DNA from: Lachnospiraceae bacterium
GTDB lineage: Bacteria; Bacillota; Clostridia; Lachnospirales; Lachnospiraceae
NCBI GenBank assembly: GCA_017624835.1
Contig: JAGAMG010000041.1
Coordinates: 1 to 54,448 of the forward strand
Direction: 5' to 3'
DNA length: 54,448 nucleotides
How positions within the stretch are numbered: position 1 is the first letter of the stretch; each line of letters opens with the position of its first letter. The translations under genes were made by a program, and so were the position numbers. Positions 44,535-53,006 of this stretch are shown here, piece after piece. Below the pieces are notes generated by a model. It saw only the letters and a program-made list of their open reading frames with translations. It was not told the DNA's origin and did not search any database.

Positions 44535-45506
44535 TTGGAAAAGATTAAACAGAATCCACTTGTGAAAAAAGTAGGATTTAACAGAGTTGTATTATGTTGT
44601 GTACTGATACTGATGTATGTGCTGTTTTGTATTGCATCACCCAACTTTGTGGGTTTACCCCGTATCTTAAGCGCATTAAATTATGCATACTTTCTTGGAT
44701 TTTTATCCTTGGGCGTAACCTTTGTTATTGCAACCGGAGGAATTGATTTCTCCATCGGACCGGTAATGTTCTGTTCCGCATTGGTATCCGGTTATTGCCT
44801 GACCTCTTATGGGATGCCTGTTGGAGTAAGCTTAATAATCAGTATTGCCGTAGGCTTACTGTTTGGTATTTTTAACGGCTATTTGGTAGCCTATTGGTCA
44901 GTACCTCCTTTTATTGTATCCATGGCAAGTATGAACATTGCAAAGGGTGTTGCTTCCGTATTTACCAAGACCCAGTCCGTAAGCTGGCCTCAGGGAGCTT
45001 CCGACCAAGGATGGTTTCGAAAACTAGTAAAGATAGGAAATATTCCGGTAGGTCTATTTATCTTCATTGCAGTGGCTATTATCTGTGCAATGATATTAAA
45101 TAAGACCAAGGCAGGACGTTACATATTAAGCTTAGGTAGCAATAAAGAAGCAGTGAGATTATCCGGTGTTGATGTTAAGAAGTGGGAGATGCTGGCATAT
45201 GTCATTTGTGGAATCTTAGTAGGAATAGCAGCAATCTTCTTTGTAGGCGCATATACCACTGTACAGCCCGGATATGGCGACCAGTACAATAATGAAGCAA
45301 TTGCAGGCTGTGTAATGGGAGGAACCTCCATGGCTGGTGGTCTTGCTTCCATCGCAGGAACCGTAATCGGTGTGTTTATCATCGCTCTTTTGCAGGAAGG
45401 TATTCTGGCTCTTGGCTTCACCAAGGATTACCAGTTGATTATCACTGGTATCATCGTAATCGTAGCAGTTTATGCAGACGTAGTTGCAAGACGCAGAAAG
45501 AACTAG
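44535..45506 (+). CDS. Sugar ABC transporter permease, RbsC-like (CUT2)
   Basis: 323 aa from a TTG at 44535 with GGGAGGAAG upstream; the in-frame TTG at 44520 would place the ribosome site inside the gene. Eight or more membrane helices (BPD_transp_2 family), with SLGVTFVIATGGIDFSIGPVMF and LSLGSNKEAVRLSGVDVKKWE, the loop contacting the ATPase. It is a paralogue of the permease at 47064, so the importer channel is probably a heterodimer. Confidence 0.9.
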   Translation: MEKIKQNPLVKKVGFNRVVLCCVLILMYVLFCIASPNFVGLPRILSALNYAYFLGFLSLGVTFVIATGGIDFSIGPVMFCSALVSGYCLTSYGMPVGVSLIISIAVGLLFGIFNGYLVAYWSVPPFIVSMASMNIAKGVASVFTKTQSVSWPQGASDQGWFRKLVKIGNIPVGLFIFIAVAIICAMILNKTKAGRYILSLGSNKEAVRLSGVDVKKWEMLAYVICGILVGIAAIFFVGAYTTVQPGYGDQYNNEAIAGCVMGGTSMAGGLASIAGTVIGVFIIALLQEGILALGFTKDYQLIITGIIVIVAVYADVVARRRKN

Positions 45507-45556
45507 TGAACAGGAGTAAGCAGAGAATATTTTAGTAGAAAGGTGAAGGTAAGACA

Positions 45557-47053
45557 ATGGGCGAAGTAATCTTAACCATGAAAGACATAGATAAATCTTT
45601 CCCGGGCGTACATGCTTTGGATCATGTAAGCTTTGAGGTACAAAAGGGCGAAGTACATGCGCTGATGGGAGAGAACGGAGCAGGAAAATCCACCCTGATG
45701 AAGGTGCTCACAGGTATTTATACCAAGGATTCCGGTTCCATTATATTTGAAGGCAAGGAAGTAGAGTTCCATAATGCAAGAGAGGCTCAGGATGCAGGTG
45801 TGGTAATTGTACACCAGGAGCTGAACATGTTAGGTCATCTGACCGTGGCTCAGAATATATTTATTGGCCGGGAGTTCAAGAAGGGCATCAAGATTGATGA
45901 CAAGAAAATGAACGAAGAGGCAAAGAAGCTTTTTGATAAGCTGAATATTGATATTGATCCTACAGAAACCATGAGTAATCTGACCGTAGGAAAGCAGCAG
46001 ATGTGTGAAATTGCCAAGGCAATCTCACATGATGCCAAGGTAATTGTATTTGATGAGCCCTCTGCAGCGTTGACCGAGGCTGAGATTCAGGAGTTATTTA
46101 AGATTATCAATGACCTTAGAAAGCAGAATTTGGGTATCGTTTATATCTCTCATCGTATGGATGAGATTAAGGTAATCACAGACCGAGTAACTGTAATGCG
46201 TGATGGTACTTATGTAGGAACCTTAATTACCAAGGATTGTACCAAGGATGATATCATCAACATGATGGTAGGTCGTGTAATTTATGAAGACCCTAAGTCC
46301 AAGAGTATGGTGGCACCGGATGCCCCTGTGGTACTAAAGGTAGAGCACCTGAATGCAGGAAAGATGGTACAGGATGTTAGCTTTGAGCTTCGTAAGGGTG
46401 AAATCCTTGGCTTCTCCGGACTGATGGGTGCAGGACGTACCGAGACCGCAAGAGCTATCTTTGGAGCAGACCCGAAACAGAGTGGTAAGATTTATGTAAA
46501 CGGCAAGGAAGTAACCATCAATTCTCCCGAGGATGCAGTAAAATGTGGTATTGGTTATCTGTCTGAGGATCGTAAGCGTTATGGTATCGTAGTACAAAAG
46601 ACGGTTGCTGAGAACTCCACCATGGCATTCCTTGAGAATTTCGTGAAGGGACTCTTTATTGATAAGAAGGCTGAGAAGGATATTGCACAGAAATATGTTG
46701 ACTCTCTTGCAACCAAGACTCCCAGTGTGGATCAGTTGGTAGTAAATCTGTCCGGTGGTAACCAGCAGAAAGTGGTTATTGCCAAGTGGCTGGTAAGAGA
46801 CTGTGATATCTTAATCTTTGATGAACCTACCAGAGGTATTGACGTAGGTGCAAAGAATGAGATTTACAAGCTGATGAACAAGCTGGCAGAGGAAGGAAAA
46901 TCCATTATCATGATTTCCTCAGAAATGACTGAAATATTGCGTATGAGTGACCGTATCGTAGTTATGTGCGAGGGTAAGAAGACCGGTGAAATCGGTATTG
47001 AAGAGGCTAAGCAGGAAACTATTATGAATATGGCAACACGAGAGATTAAGTAA
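45557..47053 (+). CDS. Sugar ABC transporter ATPase, RbsA/MglA type
   Basis: 498 aa with two fused cassettes. N-terminal half: Walker A GENGAGKS (38-45), signature LTVGKQQ, Walker B VIVFDEPSAAL. C-terminal half: degenerate Walker A GLMGAGRTE, signature LSGGNQQ, Walker B ILIFDEPTRGID, as usual for RbsA. Cytoplasmic engine of a CUT2 monosaccharide importer, here probably for L-fucose. Lies between the two permease genes. Confidence 0.94.
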   Translation: MGEVILTMKDIDKSFPGVHALDHVSFEVQKGEVHALMGENGAGKSTLMKVLTGIYTKDSGSIIFEGKEVEFHNAREAQDAGVVIVHQELNMLGHLTVAQNIFIGREFKKGIKIDDKKMNEEAKKLFDKLNIDIDPTETMSNLTVGKQQMCEIAKAISHDAKVIVFDEPSAALTEAEIQELFKIINDLRKQNLGIVYISHRMDEIKVITDRVTVMRDGTYVGTLITKDCTKDDIINMMVGRVIYEDPKSKSMVAPDAPVVLKVEHLNAGKMVQDVSFELRKGEILGFSGLMGAGRTETARAIFGADPKQSGKIYVNGKEVTINSPEDAVKCGIGYLSEDRKRYGIVVQKTVAENSTMAFLENFVKGLFIDKKAEKDIAQKYVDSLATKTPSVDQLVVNLSGGNQQKVVIAKWLVRDCDILIFDEPTRGIDVGAKNEIYKLMNKLAEEGKSIIMISSEMTEILRMSDRIVVMCEGKKTGEIGIEEAKQETIMNMATREIK

Positions 47054-47063
47054 GGAGGAAACC

Positions 47064-48044
47064 ATGAATAAGAAAAATAACGTTTTATCAAAGTTTAATA
47101 ACCAAAAATTCATTGTACTCCTGGTGGTAATTGCACTGTTCATTTTCTTTAGTATAATGAGCCCGAACTTTAGAAAGTACACCACAGTCCTAAGTATTTT
47201 GGATTATTCCTACTATATTATTTTGATGGCAATCGGTGTTACTTTCCCTTTGATTACCGGAGGTGTAGACCTTTCCATCGGTACCGGACTTATTTGCTAT
47301 TCTTTGGCAGGCGGTTATCTGATTGTACATTGTGGTTGGCCGACCTGGGCAGGAATGCTGGTATCCGTATTGTTTGGTGTATTAATCGGACTTTTAAATG
47401 GCTGTCTGGTATCCTTGATGAACCTGCCACCTTTCCTGGCAACGCTGTGTACCTGTATGATAACCAGAGGACTTGGTTCCCTGTGTTCTAAGGGATTTGG
47501 TATTCCTTGGCCTACCGCCGGTACGGAAGGAAGCTGGTTTAGAAATATCTTCAAGATTACAGTGGGTGAGACCAAATATCCTATCGGATTTATCTGGATG
47601 ATTTTGTTGGTAATCGTTATGGGATTTGTTTTGAATCATACCAAGATTGGTCGTTATACAATAGCAATCGGAAGTAATAAGGAAGCAGCAATGCTCTCCG
47701 GTATTAACGTAAAGTTTTATCATACCATGGCATATGTGATTTCCGGTTTCTTTGCAGGACTTGCAGCAATTGCATACTCCGCAGTATTTGCAACTGTACA
47801 GCCCGGTAGTGGTGCAGGCTTTGAGCTGGAAGCAATCGGTGGTGCTATCATCGGTGGTGTATCCGCAAGTGGTGGTGTAGGAAGTATCAGCGGTTCCTTA
47901 ATCGGTGTATTCGTAATCTGTTTGTTAAAGACAGGACTTCCTTACATTGGCTTACAGGCAAACTGGCAGCAGATTATCACAGGTCTTGTACTGATTGGTG
48001 CAGTATTGGTAGATATTCTGAAAAAGAAGAAAGCAGTAAAATAA
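47064..48044 (+). CDS. Sugar ABC transporter permease, RbsC-like (CUT2)
   Basis: 326 aa, multi-pass. IGVTFPLITGGVDLSIGTGLICY and AIGSNKEAAMLSGINVKFYH mirror the permease at 44535. AAGGAGG before the ATG, 10 nt after the ATPase stop. Typical importers of this type use a single permease gene; the two divergent paralogues are notable. Confidence 0.92.
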   Translation: MNKKNNVLSKFNNQKFIVLLVVIALFIFFSIMSPNFRKYTTVLSILDYSYYIILMAIGVTFPLITGGVDLSIGTGLICYSLAGGYLIVHCGWPTWAGMLVSVLFGVLIGLLNGCLVSLMNLPPFLATLCTCMITRGLGSLCSKGFGIPWPTAGTEGSWFRNIFKITVGETKYPIGFIWMILLVIVMGFVLNHTKIGRYTIAIGSNKEAAMLSGINVKFYHTMAYVISGFFAGLAAIAYSAVFATVQPGSGAGFELEAIGGAIIGGVSASGGVGSISGSLIGVFVICLLKTGLPYIGLQANWQQIITGLVLIGAVLVDILKKKKAVK

Positions 48045-48060
48045 AACGAAACAGGTATGT

Positions 48061-48080
48061 AAACCGCAAAGGGACGGTTT
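48061..48080 (+). promoter_or_regulatory. Small hairpin between permease and binding-protein genes
   Basis: AAACCG and CGGTTT enclose an 8-nt loop. With no T-run, it is more likely an mRNA-processing or stability stem that raises the level of the downstream binding-protein message. Confidence 0.4.
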
Positions 48081-48126
48081 CATATAAAGCGCGTTAAGCG
48101 ACAACTTTTCTTAAGGAGGAAAAAAG

Positions 48127-49215
48127 ATGAAAAAGAAGGTATTAGCATTACTTACAAGTGTAGCATTGGTGGCTACTATGTTAACAGCATGTGGTTCTGA
48201 ATCCGCAGGTTCTAAGGGTAGTGGGGACTTAAATTTTGAAATTATCGTTAAGTCTTATCAGTCTTCCTATTGGCAGGCAGCTGTTACCGGTGTTAACCAG
48301 AAGGCTGGAGAGCTTGGTGTAAAGGTTAACTGTACAGGTCCTAACGCTGAGTCTGATATTGCAGATCAGGTTAATATGTTAAACAATGCAATTAATAATA
48401 AACCCGATGGTATCGGTCTTGCAGCTTGTGATCAGGACGCATGTCTTGACTCCCTGCAGACAGCTATGGACGCAGGAATCCCCGTAGTATGTTTCGACTC
48501 CGGTATTCCTAATGCTCCCGCAGGTTCCGTATTATCCACTGTTGCTACTGACAACTATGCAGCAGGCGCAACCGCAGCAGATAATCTTTACGCAGCATTA
48601 AAGGATACCATCGCAAGTGCAACTGCACCTGTTCGTGTTGGTGAAGTTAACCAGGAAGCTACTTCCGAATCCATTACCAGCCGTGGTTTAGGATTTATTG
48701 ATAAGTTTACTGAGCTGGCTAAGGCTGATGGCAAGAGCGTAGCAGTTATTGGTAATGAGTATTTCGTAAACAACTGTAAAGAAGCCGGTTCAGAAGCAGA
48801 TGCAGACATCATCATCGAAGTTGCAGTTCCTGCACAGACCACCGTTGAGCTTTGTGCTACCGCAGCAGCTACTATCCTGAATAAGGACGACACCATTGGT
48901 ATGTTCGGTTCTAACCAGGTTGCAGCAGAAGGTATCTTAAGTGCAAATGAAAACCTTGGCGTTTTGGGAACAACCCCCGGCGAAACCATCTTAGCAGCAG
49001 GCTTTGATGCAGGTTCCGTTATTAAGTCCGCAATTAAGGGCGGTACCATGTATGGTGCAGTTACCCAGTCTCCTTTAGCAATGGGTCAGACAACTGTTGA
49101 AACTCTATATAAGATTGCTAACGGTGAAAAGGTATCCGATATTCCTACTCAGGGTTACTGGTACAATGCAGACAATATGGAAGATGCTTCCATCGCTCCT
49201 AACCTTTACGACTAA
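48127..49215 (+). CDS. Sugar-binding lipoprotein, RbsB-like (periplasmic binding protein 4 group)
   Basis: 362 aa. Signal peptide with lipobox LTAC (C22). Mature domain is a CUT2 monosaccharide-binding fold: NFEIIVKSYQSSYWQAAVTGVNQKAGELGVKVNCTGP, INNKPDGIGLAACDQDACLDSLQTAMDAGIPVVCFDSGIP. Strong AAGGAGG site. Ligand probably L-fucose by context (inferred). Confidence 0.93.
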   Translation: MKKKVLALLTSVALVATMLTACGSESAGSKGSGDLNFEIIVKSYQSSYWQAAVTGVNQKAGELGVKVNCTGPNAESDIADQVNMLNNAINNKPDGIGLAACDQDACLDSLQTAMDAGIPVVCFDSGIPNAPAGSVLSTVATDNYAAGATAADNLYAALKDTIASATAPVRVGEVNQEATSESITSRGLGFIDKFTELAKADGKSVAVIGNEYFVNNCKEAGSEADADIIIEVAVPAQTTVELCATAAATILNKDDTIGMFGSNQVAAEGILSANENLGVLGTTPGETILAAGFDAGSVIKSAIKGGTMYGAVTQSPLAMGQTTVETLYKIANGEKVSDIPTQGYWYNADNMEDASIAPNLYD

Positions 49216-49253
49216 TTATGAAACTGTATAGTATATAGGAACAAATAATAAGA

Positions 49254-49278
49254 GGGACTGGGATAATATCCCGGTCCC
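49254..49278 (+). terminator. Partial terminator before fucU
   Basis: GGGACTGGGA pairs with TCCCGGTCCC (one G-T wobble) around a 5-nt loop, then CCTTTC. The weak T-run suggests partial termination, lowering expression of the downstream enzyme genes. Confidence 0.65.
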
Positions 49279-49310
49279 CTTTCACAGTATGAAAAATGGA
49301 GGATTTAAAA

Positions 49311-49751
49311 ATGTTAAAAGGTATTCCTAAAATTCTTTCCCCTGAATTATTAAAGGTATTGGCTGAAATGGGTCACAGTGACAGACTTGTTATTTCCGAT
49401 GGTAATTTTCCTGCTGAGTCCATGGGAAAAAATGCCATTGTAATCCGTTGTGACGGACATGGTGTGCCTGAACTTTTGGATGCAATTTTACAGGTATTCC
49501 CTCTGGATACTTACGTAGAGAAGCCTGTGAATCTCATGGAGGTTATGCCCGGGGATAATGTGGAGACCCCTATCTGGGATGTTTATAAAGAGATTATCGC
49601 TAAGTATGATGACAGAGGGGCGGATGCAGTAGGAAATATTGAACGTTTTAAATTTTATGACGAAGCAAAGACAGTTTATGCTATAATAGCAACAGGTGAG
49701 TCCGCACTGTATGCAAATGTGATGCTGCAGAAGGGTGTTGTGGTAGAGTAG
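49311..49751 (+). CDS. fucU: L-fucose mutarotase
   Basis: 146 aa from the ATG at 49311 (GGAGG at 49298-49302). Matches the RbsD/FucU family: MLKGIPKILSPELLKVLAEMGHSD with H22 and D24, and the C-terminal GESALYANVMLQKGVV (E. coli has GERAPYGNIILKKGVV). Interconverts fucose anomers so that the isomerase receives its substrate. Its last codons are the beginning of the left arm of a long foldback element. Confidence 0.92.
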   Translation: MLKGIPKILSPELLKVLAEMGHSDRLVISDGNFPAESMGKNAIVIRCDGHGVPELLDAILQVFPLDTYVEKPVNLMEVMPGDNVETPIWDVYKEIIAKYDDRGADAVGNIERFKFYDEAKTVYAIIATGESALYANVMLQKGVVVE

Positions 49752-50097
49752 GTTTGTATTGAAGAAGTGTGCTTTGACACAAAAGGATGCATAGTTTTTG
49801 GTGCCGGGGAGGGGGCAAATATATTTTTGCCTCTCGGAACTGCGGACTTAAGAAACACTATATGTTCTGCGCGAAGGTTGAGGTTGGCAACGCACACGGT
49901 GCAAATGCGCGTCCGTGCGCAGTTGCACCTTAGCGCCCCGTCCGTGGAGCGCTAGTGCTGGGTATTCGAGGCAGAACATAAGAGTTTCTAAAGTCCTCCG
50001 TAACGTTCAGAAAAAATATATTTGCGCCCTCCCCGGAGCGAAGTTTATGTATCCCCTTTTTGTCAAAGAAATAATATTTCAATACAAATTACTCTAC
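49743..50097. repeat. 355-bp foldback element with ~130-bp imperfect arms
   Basis: The two ends are reverse complements: 49743-49763 with 50078-50097, 49773-49793 with 50046-50068, CCGGGGAGGGGGCAAATAT (49804-49822) with 50017-50035, and 49831-49870 with 49971-50010. The ~90-nt centre contains two GC-rich hairpins: GGTGCAA-A-TGCGC with GCGCA-G-TTGCACC (49898-49929), and AGCGC/GCGCT (49932-49953). No ORF of note. A structured RNA or a MITE-like element. Confidence 0.85.
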
Positions 50098-50139
50098 TTA
50101 AAATAATAAATGTATGATGGGACAGCCCGGAGGTTGAGT

Positions 50140-50583
50140 ATGTTAGAGCAAGTGGTTAGTATGTTTGATGATTATGAGAATATGCTGAAGAAACTGAAGA
50201 AGAAATCTTATGAAGAGAGAATGAAGGGATTCAGGGAGAAGTATGGGCATTATTTCACGGAAATGACTGCGTATGTGGAAAATACGGATTCTGATAAGAG
50301 GAATACTGCATGTCTGGAGATTGCAGAGGCTTTTATTGGAGCCGTGCAGGAGAAATTTCAGGTGAATGGTAAAATGAAAGGACGTACCCAGGCGGACTTG
50401 AATTTCTTTATGATTTATTATGTGTTCCCTGCAATTTTGTTGACTGAGCATGAGAGTGCGAAGGAAATTGCAGATGCTATCTGTAATAAGTGGGGAGCAA
50501 GTTTTAAGGATAGTAAGATTGGTTATACAACATACGATAGTCTGTATGGGGCGTTTCGGGAGAAGATATTTGGAATTTTCTAG
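50140..50583 (+). CDS. Small helical protein of unknown function (147 aa)
   Basis: Start at 50140 is preferred because GGAGG is 5 nt upstream; an ATG at 50110 lacks a site. Mostly alpha-helical, charged, no membrane segment or signal. Contains MLKKLKKKSYEERMKGFREKYGHYFTEM and AKEIADAICNKWGASFKDSKIGYTTYDSLYGAFREKIFGIF. Not recognised. It is 11 nt before the kinase gene and so is part of the fucose operon or introduced with the foldback. Confidence 0.7.
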   Translation: MLEQVVSMFDDYENMLKKLKKKSYEERMKGFREKYGHYFTEMTAYVENTDSDKRNTACLEIAEAFIGAVQEKFQVNGKMKGRTQADLNFFMIYYVFPAILLTEHESAKEIADAICNKWGASFKDSKIGYTTYDSLYGAFREKIFGIF

Positions 50584-50594
50584 GAGGAAAGCTT

Positions 50595-51992
50595 ATGGGT
50601 AAGTATTTTCTTGCAATTGATATTGGGGCTTCCAGCGGCAGGCATATCTTAGGCAGTGTGGAAAATGGCAAAATGGTGCTGGAAGAGGTTTATCGTTTTT
50701 GGAACGGTATGGATAATGTGGACGGAACCCTTTGCTGGGATGTGGACAGACTGTTTAGGGAAATCATCGAAGGCATGAAGAAATGTAAGGAACTGGGGAA
50801 AATCCCTGTAAGTGTGGGAATTGATACCTGGGGTGTGGATTTTGTGTTGCTGGATAAGGATGATAAGATTATCGGAAAAACGGTGGGCTACCGTGACCAT
50901 AGAACCGATGGCATGGATGAAGAGGTTTATAAAATTGTAAGCCAGGATGAATTGTATGAAAGAACCGGTATCCAGAAGGCAATATATAATACCATTTATC
51001 AGTTGATGGCAGTAAAATTAAATGCGCCTGAGGATATGGAGAATGCGGCGGCAATGTTGATGATTCCGGATTATTTCCATTATAAGCTTTCCGGCAAGAA
51101 GGTGCAGGAGTATTCAGAGGCAACCACTGCACAGTTAGTAAATCCTGCAACCAAGGATTGGGATTATGAGCTGATTGAAAAATTAGGCTTTAATAAGGAG
51201 ATGTTCCAGAAAATCCTGATGCCGGGAACTAAGATTGGAAATCTGACCCAAGAGGTGCAGGAATTGGTTGGCTATGATTGTAATGTAATTTTGCCTCCTA
51301 CTCATGATACTGCATCTGCCGTGATGGCAGTGCCTACCAATGAGGAGGATACCTGTTACATTAGTTCGGGAACCTGGTCGCTGATGGGAGTGGAGCGTGC
51401 TGATGCGGATTGCTCCAAGGCTAGTGAAATTGCTAACTTTACCAATGAGGGCGGCTACAATGGAAGAATCACTTACCTTGCCAATATCATGGGACTTTGG
51501 ATGATTCAGTCCGTGCGCAATCAGTTGGCACCGGATATGTCCTATGGGGATTTGTGTGAGCAGGCGGCTAAGGAAACCATTTCTACAGTGGTGGATTGTC
51601 AGGATTCTAGTTTCCTGTCACCGGACGATATGGTGGTGGCAGTGAAGGATTACTGCAAGGCGTCCGGGCAGCAGGTACCGGAAACCTTACCTGAATTGGC
51701 ATCTGTAATTTACAACAGTTTGGCAAAGTGCTATGCAGAAAAACTGAAAGAGATTGAGAAGCTGACCGGAAAGAAATATGACAAAATTAATATTATCGGC
51801 GGTGGTTCCAATGCCAAATACTTGAATGAGCTGACTGCAAAGTATACCGGTGTGGAGGTTCATGCAGGTCCCGGGGAAGCGACGGCAATCGGTAATATTC
51901 TTGCCCAGATGATTGAAGAGGGAGTGTTTGCAAATCTTGTGGAAGCAAGACGGTGCGTGGCAGATTCCTTTGAGATTCAGATTTATAAGTAA
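50595..51992 (+). CDS. Rhamnulokinase-family sugar kinase, probable L-fuculokinase
   Basis: 465 aa FGGY kinase. Phosphate loop FLAIDIGASSGRHILG (5-20), SVGIDTWGVDFVLLD, HDTASAVMAVP, ISSGTWSLMG and adenosine motif IIGGGSNAKYLNEL are intact. The sequence is RhaB-like, and no rhamnose isomerase is in the window; next to fucI and fucU it most likely phosphorylates L-fuculose, as reported for RhaB-like kinases in Roseburia fucose loci. Substrate is inferred. AGGAGG before the ATG. Confidence 0.88.
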   Translation: MGKYFLAIDIGASSGRHILGSVENGKMVLEEVYRFWNGMDNVDGTLCWDVDRLFREIIEGMKKCKELGKIPVSVGIDTWGVDFVLLDKDDKIIGKTVGYRDHRTDGMDEEVYKIVSQDELYERTGIQKAIYNTIYQLMAVKLNAPEDMENAAAMLMIPDYFHYKLSGKKVQEYSEATTAQLVNPATKDWDYELIEKLGFNKEMFQKILMPGTKIGNLTQEVQELVGYDCNVILPPTHDTASAVMAVPTNEEDTCYISSGTWSLMGVERADADCSKASEIANFTNEGGYNGRITYLANIMGLWMIQSVRNQLAPDMSYGDLCEQAAKETISTVVDCQDSSFLSPDDMVVAVKDYCKASGQQVPETLPELASVIYNSLAKCYAEKLKEIEKLTGKKYDKINIIGGGSNAKYLNELTAKYTGVEVHAGPGEATAIGNILAQMIEEGVFANLVEARRCVADSFEIQIYK

Positions 51993-52020
51993 AAGGGTCG
52001 GTTAGTATTAAGCACAATAA

Positions 52021-52068
52021 AAAACGTCACGGAAGAGAATATATTGAATTCTCATATCGTGACGTTTT
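52021..52068. terminator. Bidirectional terminator between the kinase gene and purC
   Basis: AAAACGTCACG pairs exactly with CGTGACGTTTT; GAGAAT/ATTCTC adds an inner stem. T-runs follow on both strands, longer for purC. Confidence 0.85.
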
Positions 52069-52098
52069 GTACTTGTACAATTTTTGTTTACTATAATA

Positions 52099-52785
52099 TT
52101 ATCTATTCAGAATCAGCTTGGTCAATTCAACAGGCTCAACAATCTTGCCGTCTTTGTAAACACGCATGTTTCCGGAAGCGATTTCATCGATAAGGATTAC
52201 TTCGTCGTTGTTGTAACCGAACTCGAATTTGATATCCCAAAGATCAAGACCGATGGACTTCAAATCATCAGAAACAATCTTGGTAATCTTTAAGGTCTGT
52301 TCCTTCATGCTTTCGAACATTGCAGGAGTCATGATGCCTAATGCTGCAAGACCTTCACCGGTAACAAGAGGATCGCCCAGAGCATCATTCTTGAAAGTAC
52401 ACTCTACGTAACCACCTTCTAAAACAGTACCGTCAGCTATGTACTCGCCATATCTGCGGATAAAGCTTCCGGTAGCAACCTGACGGCAGATAACTTCCAA
52501 ACCGTGACCAAATACGGTAGCAGGAAGAACTTCCATGGTAGCATTCTCAACATCAGCACTTACATAGTGAGTCTTGATGCCGGCAGCTTTTAATAATTCA
52601 AAATAGTGAATGGATGTCTCGAGATTTGCTTTGCCGATTCCTTCGATGGTCAGACCTACACTGTTTTCACCGGGATCGAAAACACCGTCTTTGCCGGTAC
52701 AATCATCTTTGAACTTCAGCATTACATTTCCATTGTCGAGGCTGAATACGTCTTTGGTTTTACCTTCATAAATTTTTTTCATCAT
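52099..52785 (-). CDS. purC: Phosphoribosylaminoimidazole-succinocarboxamide synthase
   Basis: 228 aa. Makes SAICAR from CAIR and aspartate with ATP in purine synthesis. Motifs: [13 protein letters not shown] (nucleotide loop), [30 protein letters not shown] and [16 protein letters not shown]. It starts ATGATG, so the first Met may be one codon later. Divergent from guaA, the pair sharing a region with tandem palindromes. Confidence 0.96.
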   Translation of the reverse strand: MMKKIYEGKTKDVFSLDNGNVMLKFKDDCTGKDGVFDPGENSVGLTIEGIGKANLETSIHYFELLKAAGIKTHYVSADVENATMEVLPATVFGHGLEVICRQVATGSFIRRYGEYIADGTVLEGGYVECTFKNDALGDPLVTGEGLAALGIMTPAMFESMKEQTLKITKIVSDDLKSIGLDLWDIKFEFGYNNDEVILIDEIASGNMRVYKDGKIVEPVELTKLILNR

Positions 52786-52812
52786 TGAGTCTCCTTCAAT
52801 TTAAAAGATGAG

Positions 52813-52846
52813 TGTTAATAAAATTAACATGTTAATTGGATTAACA
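52813..52846. promoter_or_regulatory. Tandem 17-bp palindromes upstream of purC
   Basis: TGTTAAT-AAA-ATTAACA (52813-52829) is directly followed by TGTTAAT-TGG-ATTAACA (52830-52846). Both have perfect 7-bp arms and a 3-bp centre, 17-bp period. They lie 27 nt before the purC start and ~160 nt before guaA, the place of an operator. The regulator is unknown. Confidence 0.75.
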
Positions 52847-53006
52847 TCATTACTTTAGCACAAAACATTCTCCATGAAAATATTTTTTTTGAAAAATGAA
52901 AAATTTTTTTTCTACTACTTTTCTATCAGAAAAAATTGGTATATAATAGGGATGTCTTTTTTGAGACGACACTGATACATTCTAAATTATCAAAGGAGAA
53001 ATGTTA

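Noticed and set aside
52860-53006. Purine riboswitch upstream of guaA
   Set aside because: I could not find the conserved loop motifs or the three-way junction, and the leader is too short and AT-rich.
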